From Fimbriimonadaceae bacterium (GTDB taxonomy: Bacteria; Armatimonadota; Fimbriimonadia; Fimbriimonadales; Fimbriimonadaceae), in NCBI GenBank assembly GCA_019454145.1, contig CP075366.1:2694790-2758789 (forward strand): DNA of 64,000 bases, read 5' to 3'. Positions 35,652 to 43,681 of this stretch are shown here, in pieces. The position numbers were made by a program, and so were the translations under genes. Position 1 is the first letter of the stretch, and each line of letters begins with the position of its first letter. The notes below the pieces were generated by a model, which had not been told where the DNA came from, did not search any database, and saw only the letters and a list, made by a program, of their open reading frames with translations.

Positions 35652-35900
35652 CTAATCCTCGTCCAAGTTCACAAATTCTTCGATAAAGTTCAGCATTGCT
35701 TCGAGCATCGCATCTCGTTTATCAATAAGTTGCTGTGCTTCTTCGCGATTCTTAGCCGCTTGTCGCTGTAGGTCTACCATCCGAATGCCAGGGAAGATGA
35801 GTGCCCCGCGCACAAACTTGCGACCTTGTTCTCGACCTAAAAGGTAAGCCAACCGGAGGCTCCCGGAATCCAATCCCAATCGTTTTAAAAATAATTCCAT
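35652..35900 (-). CDS. Small phage-cassette protein, unknown
   Basis: 82 residues, no family recognised. Mostly helical, with a Gln/Arg/Glu-rich middle (VDLQRQAAKNREEAQQLID) followed by an acidic tail ending NLDED. It lies between the holin-like and terminase genes, with 3 and 2 bases between them, so it belongs to the cassette operon. Its length and position would suit a small accessory of packaging or lysis, but nothing in the sequence tells which. Confidence 0.6.
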   Translation of the reverse strand: MELFLKRLGLDSGSLRLAYLLGREQGRKFVRGALIFPGIRMVDLQRQAAKNREEAQQLIDKRDAMLEAMLNFIEEFVNLDED

Positions 35901-35903
35901 TTG

Positions 35904-36101
35904 TTATTCCTTGCTTTTAATTTCGCTCTTGAGTTCTTCGACCGCGCCTTTGAGCGACATGAGCGCATCTTTGAATTCCGTGAGAAGATTCACGAGTTGA
36001 TTCCGGTCGTCTGTCCAAGCTTTAATGACTCGCGTGAGGAGCCATCCCGCCATAATCGCCCACGGCCCGTTAGCCGCCAAGCTGTTGAGTAGTTGATCCA
36101 T
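35904..36101 (-). CDS. Holin-like small membrane protein
   Basis: 65 residues: one membrane helix near the N-terminus (ANGPWAIMAGWLLTRVIK, about 9-26) and a helical, charged C-terminus that would form a coiled coil (LLTEFKDALMSLKGAVEEL). Directly downstream of the endolysin on the same strand, with no gap, so a role in lysis (holin or spanin partner) is likely by position. XhlA-type proteins have a similar helix-plus-coiled-coil design but in the opposite order. Confidence 0.6.
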   Translation of the reverse strand: MDQLLNSLAANGPWAIMAGWLLTRVIKAWTDDRNQLVNLLTEFKDALMSLKGAVEELKSEIKSKE

Positions 36102-36644
36102 TTATTCCAATCCCTCCATATCGATAAATCCAAACTTATGTTTTTTGCGCAGAGCATGCAAAGTGCGAGACCGTTTATAGACACCATCGCCCTCCCGCGA
36201 ACCAGATTCGCCATCTGTATTGCCTTCAATGGTGCGGAAAATCCCAAGTACGCTCGGCCCCAAACACCAACCGATATGACCGGTTCCATCAGCATTCAGC
36301 CAATAAAACAGCCGTCCACGTTTAGCGACTAAAGAAGTTCGAAGTTGAGCATTACTCCAGGCCGCCCAATTGCGAACAGCGGCGCATTTGCCGCGTTCGG
36401 GCAATCGGCGAGCGTCGCCTTTGGCCTGAATCAGACACCAATAAATAAAAGAAGCGCACCAGGGAAATCCGCCGCCGGTTCCTAAACCGGCAACTTCCTG
36501 ATACGCTTCAACCGCTTTGCCTTTATTGATCCCACTTTCTCGAATTCCTACCTGAGAATCTGCCCAGGCAATCGCTCGCCCGCTGAGAGTCAGTAGGTTG
36601 TAGGCTTTGTCGGTGAGCCACTTCACTGGAGATTTTTCATTCAT
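36102..36644 (-). CDS. CHAP-like endolysin/peptidoglycan amidase
   Basis: 180 residues. Cysteine-peptidase signatures of the CHAP/NlpC-type phage lysins: GFPWCASFIYWCL (catalytic Cys), GTGHIGWCLG (His) and IEGNTDGESGSREGDGVYKR (Asn). No signal peptide is seen, so it would need the holin-like product to reach the wall. It is the first gene of the minus-strand cassette. TAGTTT lies 12 bases before the ATG, and an inverted repeat at 36666-36692 is upstream. Confidence 0.83.
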   Translation of the reverse strand: MNEKSPVKWLTDKAYNLLTLSGRAIAWADSQVGIRESGINKGKAVEAYQEVAGLGTGGGFPWCASFIYWCLIQAKGDARRLPERGKCAAVRNWAAWSNAQLRTSLVAKRGRLFYWLNADGTGHIGWCLGPSVLGIFRTIEGNTDGESGSREGDGVYKRSRTLHALRKKHKFGFIDMEGLE

Positions 36645-36665
36645 CTTGGTTGCAAAAAACTAAGT

Positions 36666-36692
36666 GGGAGTCCGCCCCTCGCACGAACTCCC
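36666..36692. promoter_or_regulatory. Inverted repeat upstream of the endolysin operon
   Basis: GGGAGTCCG and CGAACTCCC pair over 8 of 9 positions across a 9-base loop. It lies 22-48 bases before the endolysin start and could be an operator or a terminator-like hairpin. Either role is guesswork from position. Confidence 0.35.
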
Positions 36693-36813
36693 GGAAAGTA
36701 AAACAGTAGGTGTAATGAGGGGGCAATGCTGATTGCCTCAGCAAACTACCAAGACCACTGCGACCCAAAAGATGCAACACACGAGGCTATTAGGCCTTGA
36801 ATAATTCCGCTGG

Positions 36814-36819
36814 TAAATT
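36814..36819 (+). promoter_or_regulatory. -10-like box for leaderless purB
   Basis: TAAATT ends 6 bases before the GTG at 36826, with no Shine-Dalgarno. The GTG is the family-supported start. Confidence 0.45.
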
Positions 36820-36825
36820 GGTTGC

Positions 36826-38103
36826 GTGATTGACCGCTATACCACCCCCGCCATGAACGATATTTGGACTCGCGAGGCCAAGTACCGGCGATGGATGGAA
36901 GTAGAGGTCGCGATTTGTGAAGCCCATTGTGAAGCCGGCACTGTTCCCGCCGAGGAAATGGCGCAAATCCGCGAAAAAGCGGCGTTTGATATCGCTCGGT
37001 GCGATGAAATCGAACTCGAAACCCGGCACGACCTTGCGGCGTTCGTACGGAACCTGGAAGAGAACATCGGCCCCGCTGGAAAGTGGGTTCACTTTGGGGT
37101 CACAAGCTACGACGTCATTGACACGGCACTGGGGATGATGCTCCGTGACAGTTGTTCGGTGCTCATGGATTCAGCTAATGCCTTACTCGCAGAAATCAAG
37201 CGGCTTGGCGAAGAACACAAACACACGCCAATGATAGGTCGAACCCACGCCATTCATGCGGAGCCGATCACATTCGGATTCAAATGCGCGAGTTGGGCCA
37301 GGGAACTCGAGCGGAATATCGAGCGATTGCACACCATGCGCGAAACAGTTGCCTACGGCAAAATCAGCGGCGCAGTCGGAATCCACGCTCACGTTGACCC
37401 AGCGATGGAAGAGTCAATTTGTAAAAAATTAGGATTGAAAGCTGAACCAATCAGCACACAAATCATTAACCGTGATCGCCATGCGGACTTCCTAAACTTG
37501 CTCGCTTTGCTCGGCGCGGGCCTGGAGCGTATAGCGACCGAACTCCGCAATCTGCAACGAACGGAAATCCTGGAAGTGCAGGAAGCATTCAAGAAAGGTC
37601 AAACCGGCAGTAGCGCGATGCCGCACAAACGTAATCCTTGGAACAGCGAAACCGTAGTCGGACTCAGCCGAATCCTCCGTGGGAACGCAGGCGCGATGCT
37701 CGAAAGCGTCGCCACCTGGCACGAGCGCGACCTGACCAACAGTTCAATGGAGCGGGTGATTCTGCCCGACAGTTGCCACCTCGCCGACTTCATGCTTCGC
37801 CGCATGAAATCCATTCTCGAAGGCCTGGTTGTGTTGCCGGACAATATGCACCGCAACCTCCGCCACATGGGCGATTTGGTGTTCAGTGAACACTTGATGA
37901 CTTCATTGATTCGTAAAGGTTTGATGCGAAAAGATGCCTATAAAATAGCTCAAAAACACGCGGCGAATGCGTGGGATGGTGTGGATTTCAAGACCGCAGT
38001 TTACGGAGATCCAGAAGTCACTGCGGCACTAAGCGAGCACGAGCTAGAGGAAGTGTTCAGCTTAGAGCATCATCTTCGGAACGCCTCCCACAACGTGCCG
38101 TAG
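36826..38103 (+). CDS. purB: Adenylosuccinate lyase
   Basis: Two steps of purine synthesis (SAICAR and adenylosuccinate cleavage). The 425-residue protein aligns by eye with PurB from its first residues (IDRYTTPAMNDIWT), which fixes the GTG start. Signatures: TSYDVIDTALGMMLRDS, IGRTHAIHAEPITFG, QIINRDRHADFLN and the mobile loop GQTGSSAMPHKRNPWNSE with the catalytic Ser. It stands next to the prophage cassette, not in a pur operon. Confidence 0.96.
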   Translation: MIDRYTTPAMNDIWTREAKYRRWMEVEVAICEAHCEAGTVPAEEMAQIREKAAFDIARCDEIELETRHDLAAFVRNLEENIGPAGKWVHFGVTSYDVIDTALGMMLRDSCSVLMDSANALLAEIKRLGEEHKHTPMIGRTHAIHAEPITFGFKCASWARELERNIERLHTMRETVAYGKISGAVGIHAHVDPAMEESICKKLGLKAEPISTQIINRDRHADFLNLLALLGAGLERIATELRNLQRTEILEVQEAFKKGQTGSSAMPHKRNPWNSETVVGLSRILRGNAGAMLESVATWHERDLTNSSMERVILPDSCHLADFMLRRMKSILEGLVVLPDNMHRNLRHMGDLVFSEHLMTSLIRKGLMRKDAYKIAQKHAANAWDGVDFKTAVYGDPEVTAALSEHELEEVFSLEHHLRNASHNVP

Positions 38104-38177
38104 TGCAGTTCACGGGTTCCACCCGCGCCACCCAAGTTCAAAATAGGTTTTTAGCTTTCTGATATCAGCTTGAATTT

Positions 38178-38215
38178 CCCTCCCCAAGATTGGGGAGGGT
38201 TATGGTGGGGTTGCC
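38178..38215 (+). repeat. REP-like palindromic element, copy A
   Basis: A 10-bp perfect stem CCCTCCCCAA/TTGGGGAGGG followed by a G-rich tail (TTATGGTGGGGTTGCC). Same orientation as copy C at 38336. Confidence 0.65.
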
Positions 38216-38243
38216 TTTTGATCCTAAAGATGATTGTTCTACT

Positions 38244-38282
38244 AACCCCTCTCTCATTCTCCCTCCCGCATTGGGGGAGAGG
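38244..38282 (-). repeat. REP-like palindromic element, copy B, inverted
   Basis: Read on the minus strand it gives the same design: CCTCTCCCCC, a short loop, GCGGGAGGG and a tail ending GAGAGAGGGGTT. Opposite orientation to copies A and C. Confidence 0.55.
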
Positions 38283-38335
38283 CGAAAAAGAAGTCGCCTT
38301 TAAATGCTAAGCAATTGTTAAGTGAAACAAAAAAT

Positions 38336-38374
38336 CCCTCCCCAATTCTAGGGAGGGCTAGAGAGGGGTTATCC
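38336..38374 (+). repeat. REP-like palindromic element, copy C
   Basis: Stem CCCTCCC/GGGAGGG around CAATTCTA, then the tail CTAGAGAGGGGTTATCC. It ends 8 bases from the stop of the TolB-like gene, so it may also act as its terminator. Confidence 0.65.
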
Positions 38375-38382
38375 CTCCAAAT

Positions 38383-39495
38383 CTATTCTTTCCAGTCTGC
38401 GATAAAGATGTTCGTTTCGCCTTCCACCGACCCGTGTCGGTTGCTGGCGAAAATCAGTTTCTTACCATCCCGCGAAAACATCGGGAAGCCATCGAATTCT
38501 GGCGAGAAGGTGATTTGCCTCAGACCCGTGCCATCTTTATTGATCACAAACAAATCGAATTCACGTCCCCGCGGGTCGTGGTGGTTAGAACTGAAGATGA
38601 TCGTCTTGCCGTTTGGATGAAGGAACGGCGCGAACGAAGCTCCCCCTAAGTTGGTGATCTGTCGCTTGTAATTGCCGTTCGCATCCATAACCCACAAATC
38701 CATCTTGTTGGGCCGAACCAAGTTTTGTTTGAGTAGGTCTTGATAAGCTTTGACTTCATCTTGATTCGCAAACGGAGCTGAGCGCCGGTAAACAATTACT
38801 TTGGAGTCGTAACTCACAAATGGGCCGCCGTCGTAACCGACTTCGTTCGTGAGCCGCTTGATGTTCTTGCCATCCAGGTCACTGCGGTAAATGTCCACAT
38901 CACCTTCAAAATTGCCTGTCCAGGTCATGAACTTGCCGCTAGGCGCGATGGTGGTTTCTGCAACGTAGCCGGGTTTGCTCAAAACCGTTTGCAACTGAGA
39001 ACCATCAAGCCGAGATCGGTAGAGGCGGAAGTTGGGATTCACCATCCAGGCGTAGCCTTTACTCATGTCAACTGGCGGTTGACCTTCTGGCTGAGTGGCG
39101 TGAGTGCTGCTGAAATAAAGCCATTTTCCGTCAGGAGAAACGTAGGAGCACGTCGTCCGACCTTTTCCAGTACTGATCAGCTTTTTGCCCGAGCCATCAA
39201 TGTTCATCGTAAAAATCTGCTCGTCGGGATAGCCAGGTTGCCGGGATTGGTAAGTGATTTTCTTTCCTGTCAGATCAAAATACGCTTCCGCGTTTTGCCC
39301 ACCAAATGTGAGTTGCTTGATGTTTTTAAGGTGCGTTTCGCCTGCTTCTGATTCCCACGCTATGTTGTTGGGCCAATTCTTCATCGGCTGGGCTTGAAGT
39401 GGCATGGCGGCTAGTACTGAACAAGCGCATCCAAGGTGTGATGTCATAGGGGCATGCGACATCGGCAACATAGCCATTGCGGTGGCGAGAATCAT
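38383..39495 (-). CDS. TolB-like WD40/PD40 beta-propeller protein
   Basis: 370 residues with a long, weak signal-like N-terminus (MILATAMAMLPMSHAPMTSH). Six or seven PD40-type blades follow, with repeats such as YVSPDGKWLYFSSTHA, FLHPNGKTIIFSSNHHDP and MFSRDGKKLIFASNRHG, each with the S/N-x-DG-K pattern. There is no TolB N-terminal domain, so this is a free propeller, probably in the periplasm. TAAAAT lies 6 bases before the ATG, without a ribosome-binding site. Ligand unknown. Confidence 0.82.
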   Translation of the reverse strand: MILATAMAMLPMSHAPMTSHLGCACSVLAAMPLQAQPMKNWPNNIAWESEAGETHLKNIKQLTFGGQNAEAYFDLTGKKITYQSRQPGYPDEQIFTMNIDGSGKKLISTGKGRTTCSYVSPDGKWLYFSSTHATQPEGQPPVDMSKGYAWMVNPNFRLYRSRLDGSQLQTVLSKPGYVAETTIAPSGKFMTWTGNFEGDVDIYRSDLDGKNIKRLTNEVGYDGGPFVSYDSKVIVYRRSAPFANQDEVKAYQDLLKQNLVRPNKMDLWVMDANGNYKRQITNLGGASFAPFLHPNGKTIIFSSNHHDPRGREFDLFVINKDGTGLRQITFSPEFDGFPMFSRDGKKLIFASNRHGSVEGETNIFIADWKE

Positions 39496-39501
39496 AACTG
39501 A

Positions 39502-39507
39502 ATTTTA
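39502..39507 (-). promoter_or_regulatory. -10-like box for leaderless TolB-like gene
   Basis: TAAAAT (minus strand) ends 6 bases before the ATG at 39495, with no Shine-Dalgarno. Confidence 0.45.
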
Positions 39508-39630
39508 ACGGTAAACAACCTGAGTCCCGAGAGGTTTGGCTGATGGTGAGTTGACTGCGCTGACGATGTTTAGGGCCTGGTAATCGTGCTGGTTGACCAT
39601 CCACTGCAGATATGGAAAGAGTTACGTGGG

Positions 39631-41340
39631 ATGCTCACGGGTGACATGTTTGTGGATGAGGGATTGATTACCCCATACCAACTTCAACTTGCGGTTAATA
39701 AACAGGTTGAACTGGGTGGTAACGATCCTATTGCTAAGGTTATGGTTGACCTTGGCTTAATAACGGATAAAGATCGCGTCCGTTGTACAGGCAAGGTCTG
39801 GGATATCCCGTTTGCCGATCTCACCGAACGAGGGCCATCCCAAGAAGCTCTGCAACTAATGACCCCGCAGTTTGCAAAGCGGTTCAAAGTTTTGCCTCTA
39901 GCAATCGAAGATGGCCACCTTGATGTGGCGATGGGCAACCCGTTAGATGTTTTTGTTATTGATGAACTTCGCATGAACACAGGGCTGGAAATCCACCCGT
40001 TCATTGCCGTCGAAGAAGAAATCAATCAAGGACTGGCTGAATACTACGCGAGTGATCACAGTGTCACCCACGAACTCGATGGCGTGATGAAAGATTTTGA
40101 TGCGGGCATTGACCTTACCGCCGCGAAATCTGATGATGATGAATCCGTAGACGAACCAGATGACGCACCAATCATCCGCTTGGCGAACCTCATCGTCAGC
40201 CAAGCCGTTGCAGATAAAGCCAGCGATATCCACATCGAACCGCGCAAAAACGAAGTTGCGGTTCGTTTCCGCATCGACGGCATCATGGTTGATGTGATGA
40301 AGTTGCCACGCAAGGTGAGCAACGCACTTTCTAGCCGGTTTAAGATCATCGCCAATATGGATATTGCGGAAAAACGGGCTCCGCAAGATAACCGTATCAG
40401 CGCAACCGTCAACGGAAAAGATTACGACTTCCGGGTTTCCACTCTGCCAGTTGTTTACGGCGAAAAAATCGTTATGCGGGTTTTGGATAAAGGCGGAATC
40501 AACGTCGGTCTTGCCAAACTCGGATTTTTGCCGCACAACCTTAAAGGCCTTGAAGACATGGCCACCCGGAGCTACGGAATTGTGCTTGTTACTGGTCCGA
40601 CTGGTTCGGGTAAATCCACCACGCTTTATTCGTTGCTCAACCAATCGAACGATGGGCTTAAGAACATCATTACCATCGAAGACCCGGTTGAATACGAACT
40701 CGATGGCATCAACCAATGCGCAGTTAACAACCGAGCTGGAATGACCTTCGCGGCCGGTTTGCGCTCTATGCTCCGACAAGACCCAGACGTCATCATGGTC
40801 GGTGAAATGCGGGACGAAGAAACCGCCACCATCGCCATGGAAGCGGCGATGACTGGTCACCTTGTTTTCAGCACATTGCACACTAACGATGCGCCTTCAG
40901 CACCTGGTCGCTTGATTGACATGGGTGTTGAACCGTTCTTGATCAGTTCATCAATCATTGGGATTCTCGCCCAGCGATTGATTCGGTGCCTCTGCCCGAA
41001 CTGCAAAGAGCAGTACACCGCAACTCGCGAGAGCCTACTTCGCTACGGTTTCCCAGTTCCAGAAGAATTGGGTGCAGATACTCACGGCGAATTGACCTTG
41101 TTCCGAGCGAAGGGCTGCGACAAATGTAAGAACACTGGATACAAAGGCCGATCCGGGGTTCATGAACTTTTAACCATGAATGACGAGATGCGCGACCTCA
41201 TTTTAAACAACGGCGCGGCCCACGAATTAAGAAAACTTGCAATTGATAACGGAATGCGTACACTTCAGCAAGACGCAATGGCTAAAATCTTAAATGGGGT
41301 TACAAGTGTGGATGAGGTTATCCGCGTAATCTACTCCTAG
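39631..41340 (+). CDS. pilB: Type IV pilus extension ATPase PilB
   Basis: GspE/PilB ATPase. The N-terminal MshEN domain starts LTGDMFVDEGLITPYQLQ. The core has ASDIHIEPRKNEVAVRFRIDG-type Asp box, Walker A VTGPTGSGKSTTLYSLL, VMVGEMRDEETA (Walker B) and a four-Cys zinc knuckle (CLCPNC and CDKCKNTG). From 39631 it is 569 residues, as usual; a GTG at 39586 would add 15 more and cannot be excluded. It starts the pilB-HDOD-pilT unit; the ribosome-binding site is weak. Confidence 0.94.
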   Translation: MLTGDMFVDEGLITPYQLQLAVNKQVELGGNDPIAKVMVDLGLITDKDRVRCTGKVWDIPFADLTERGPSQEALQLMTPQFAKRFKVLPLAIEDGHLDVAMGNPLDVFVIDELRMNTGLEIHPFIAVEEEINQGLAEYYASDHSVTHELDGVMKDFDAGIDLTAAKSDDDESVDEPDDAPIIRLANLIVSQAVADKASDIHIEPRKNEVAVRFRIDGIMVDVMKLPRKVSNALSSRFKIIANMDIAEKRAPQDNRISATVNGKDYDFRVSTLPVVYGEKIVMRVLDKGGINVGLAKLGFLPHNLKGLEDMATRSYGIVLVTGPTGSGKSTTLYSLLNQSNDGLKNIITIEDPVEYELDGINQCAVNNRAGMTFAAGLRSMLRQDPDVIMVGEMRDEETATIAMEAAMTGHLVFSTLHTNDAPSAPGRLIDMGVEPFLISSSIIGILAQRLIRCLCPNCKEQYTATRESLLRYGFPVPEELGADTHGELTLFRAKGCDKCKNTGYKGRSGVHELLTMNDEMRDLILNNGAAHELRKLAIDNGMRTLQQDAMAKILNGVTSVDEVIRVIYS

Positions 41341-41358
41341 AGGGAATAATTCAACAGC

Positions 41359-42228
41359 ATGTCAGTACAACCCACCCAGGCGTCATCCGAAGCAAATGCC
41401 AAGGCCCTTGCGGAGAGTCAAGAACTCGCCGCCTTGCCTCAGGTTATTTTCCGGATAATGGAAATGACGTCTTCCGAGGCGGCTTGCGCCGGAGAGCTCG
41501 AAAAAGCGATTATTGTTGACCCTGCTTTTTCCGCCAAGGTTCTCGCGATGGCAAACTCAGCTCACTTTGCCTTGCCCAAAAAAGTCAGCTCAATTAAAGA
41601 AGCAGTTATGTTTATTGGGCTACGTCAAGTTCGCCAAACGGCGATGGCAGTTGGCGTTTTCGATATGTTTTTAGGGAAAACTGATAAAGAGTCAATCCGC
41701 AGACGAACATGGTGGCGTCACTCCGTAGATACTGCAATGGTTGCTCGTGGGATTGCAAATATGTTTGGTGTAGATGAAAACGAAGCCTATACCTGCGGTT
41801 TGCTTCACCTCATCGGAAAAACAATATTGGATCGCAGTAACCCGACGAGTTATGAAAAAGTCATGGCTCTGATGGATCGCGGCGTTCCACCTTGGCAAGC
41901 TGAAACAGTCGTTTTTGGTTGCGACCATCGAGACATTGCCGTAGCCTGCGCTGAAAAGTGGGGATTCCCTGATAGTTTGGTCAAGGGCCTCTCGTATTAC
42001 GTAAAGCCAGGAGATCACGGCGGAGATGCCGGAAAACTCTGCGGCGTGACCGCAATTTCATCTTCCGTCGCCGCATTAGCCCGGTCTGGACGCACCCGTG
42101 AAGAGAGCGAAGGATACGTTTGGGAGCTTTGGGTCAACGAAATGTTGGGGATTTCATCAGAAAGTGCCGAAAAGATAATTAGTAGGGGAGTCTCCGTGAT
42201 TGCGGAAGGCGCTCACCTGCATATCTGA
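41359..42228 (+). CDS. HDOD domain signalling protein
   Basis: 289 residues. An HDOD domain covers about 20-230: LPQVIFRIMEMTSS, FSAKVLAMANSAHFALPKKVSSIKEAVMFIGLRQV, then TCGLLHLIGKTIL, VFGCDHRDIAVACAEKWGFP. Metal-binding HD residues are incomplete (the motif is LHLIGK), so it is probably a regulatory, not a catalytic, HD-fold. AGAGGGA provides a ribosome-binding site. It lies between pilB and pilT (18 and 8 bases), so it likely tunes pilus activity. Confidence 0.9.
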   Translation: MSVQPTQASSEANAKALAESQELAALPQVIFRIMEMTSSEAACAGELEKAIIVDPAFSAKVLAMANSAHFALPKKVSSIKEAVMFIGLRQVRQTAMAVGVFDMFLGKTDKESIRRRTWWRHSVDTAMVARGIANMFGVDENEAYTCGLLHLIGKTILDRSNPTSYEKVMALMDRGVPPWQAETVVFGCDHRDIAVACAEKWGFPDSLVKGLSYYVKPGDHGGDAGKLCGVTAISSSVAALARSGRTREESEGYVWELWVNEMLGISSESAEKIISRGVSVIAEGAHLHI

Positions 42229-42236
42229 GGCGGAGA

Positions 42237-43628
42237 ATGTCTGAAGAATTTAGTTGGGAAAAGCACTTAAACGGGGGCACGCCTCCGCCACAGGAAGATA
42301 ATGTGCCGCCGGTACAAGGTGAAGAAGCCAAACCGGATAACGTGTTTGGGGATCCGCCAAAGCCTGCCATGCCAGACTTGCCAGAAGACTTGGCACCGAT
42401 CTCTTTCCAATCTTCTGAGATAGCCCCTGAGCCGGTTAATCCCCATATGCCCGCTTCCGTGCCACTGGAAGTGCGGACACCCGAAAAGTTCACAGGAAAG
42501 TTCTTTGTCGGCGATGATGCGCAACAAGTAGCTTATCATGCTGATTCCCAAGCGGCAAGCGTAACCGGAATCCACCTCGACGAGATATTGCGGATCGCAT
42601 ACGAGCGAAAAGCCAGTGACATTCACATTACTGCCGGCTTGCCGCCGATGATTCGTTTAGACGGTGAAGTCACGAATTTGCCGTACGAAGTGCTAAAGCC
42701 AGAAGACACTCAACGACTTCTGTACGAAATCCTGACCGACGACCAAATCACGAAATTTGAGCAAACCAAAGAACTTGACTGCGGTTACACCGTCAAGGGT
42801 TTGGCACGGTTCCGTGTGAACGTCTACCAACAGCGGCAAGCAACTGCTTCTGCGTTGCGGATTATTCCTAACCGGATTCCGACCTTCGATGAGCTTGGAT
42901 TGCCTTCGATTATCCGAGATATCTCTAAGCGAACAAGCGGACTCGTTTTGGTTACCGGGCCAACTGGTAGCGGTAAATCAACCACTATCGCGGCGATGAT
43001 TGACGACATCAACGAAAATCGCCACGGCCACATTCTCACCATCGAAGACCCGATTGAATACCTGCACAAACACAAAAAGTGCATGGTGAACCAACGGGAA
43101 ATGCACGAAGACACTTACAGCTTCCACAACTCCTTGCGGGCGGTACTTCGGGAAGACCCCGACATCATCCTGGTTGGTGAGCTTCGCGACTTGGAAACGA
43201 TTGAAGCGGCTCTCACGCTTGCAGAAACTGGTCACCTTGTATTCGGAACACTGCACACCCGCAACGCACCAAGCACGATTGACCGTATCGTTGACGTTTT
43301 CCCCAGCGACCAGCAAGAACAGATTCGAGTTCTCTTGGCGAACACTCTAGAAGGCGTAATTAGTCAGCAACTCTTGCCGAAACTTGGTGGTGGTCGAACT
43401 GCAGCCTTGGAAATCATGTTGGGTATCGCGGCGGTTCGCAACTTGATTCGCGAAGGAAAAACCCACCAGATGTATTCGGTTATCGAAACGAACTCGAGCC
43501 AAGGAATGGTTACCATGGATCGTAGTCTGGCTGACCACTTCAAGTCCGGTGCTGTTTCTTACGACGAATGCGCAATGCGAGCGGTTGATCGCGATAGCTT
43601 TGCCCGATTGGCAAAAGGCGTAGCGTAG
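42237..43628 (+). CDS. pilT: Type IV pilus retraction ATPase PilT, with N-terminal extension
   Basis: 463 residues; PilT core from about 115 to the end. Motifs: ILRIAYERKASDIHITAGLPPMIRLDG, Walker A LVTGPTGSGKSTTIAAMIDD, Asp box and Walker B with IILVGELRDLETIEAAL, the TLHTRNAPSTIDRIVDVFP block and SAGVSYDE-like C-terminus. The first ~110 residues are an acidic, Pro-rich, low-complexity extension (GGTPPPQEDNVPPVQG) not found in usual PilT (about 350 residues). The site AGGCGGAGA precedes the ATG. A strong hairpin ends the unit. Confidence 0.93.
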   Translation: MSEEFSWEKHLNGGTPPPQEDNVPPVQGEEAKPDNVFGDPPKPAMPDLPEDLAPISFQSSEIAPEPVNPHMPASVPLEVRTPEKFTGKFFVGDDAQQVAYHADSQAASVTGIHLDEILRIAYERKASDIHITAGLPPMIRLDGEVTNLPYEVLKPEDTQRLLYEILTDDQITKFEQTKELDCGYTVKGLARFRVNVYQQRQATASALRIIPNRIPTFDELGLPSIIRDISKRTSGLVLVTGPTGSGKSTTIAAMIDDINENRHGHILTIEDPIEYLHKHKKCMVNQREMHEDTYSFHNSLRAVLREDPDIILVGELRDLETIEAALTLAETGHLVFGTLHTRNAPSTIDRIVDVFPSDQQEQIRVLLANTLEGVISQQLLPKLGGGRTAALEIMLGIAAVRNLIREGKTHQMYSVIETNSSQGMVTMDRSLADHFKSGAVSYDECAMRAVDRDSFARLAKGVA

Positions 43629-43646
43629 AAAATCGATCTCGCGAAA

Positions 43647-43681
43647 AATAAGTCGGTTGCCTAAAAGGCAACCGACTTATT
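43647..43681. terminator. Bidirectional terminator between pilT and lon
   Basis: A 16-bp perfect stem AATAAGTCGGTTGCCT with a 3-base loop. It starts 19 bases after the pilT stop and overlaps the lon stop codon, so it can serve both convergent genes. Confidence 0.85.

Larger units (their letters stand above)
31576..36692. mobile_element. Cryptic prophage remnant or phage-derived cassette
   Basis: A 5.1-kb block between dus and purB. It holds a CI/LexA-like repressor, a sigma-like factor, portal, terminase large and small subunits, an unknown gene, a holin-like protein and an endolysin. There is no integrase, capsid, protease, connector or tail gene. All frames are open, and I see no base-composition shift from the neighbours. 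The boundaries are inferred from gene content; no flanking repeat was found. Confidence 0.8.

Noticed and set aside
36645..36825. Attachment-site repeat of the dus 5' end near purB
   Set aside because: I compared the first 60 bases of dus with this spacer and saw no shared stretch.
38244..38282. Reading the palindromic repeats as ordinary terminators only
   Set aside because: Copy B lies in the middle of the spacer, away from both genes, and all three share the same tail, which terminators would not.
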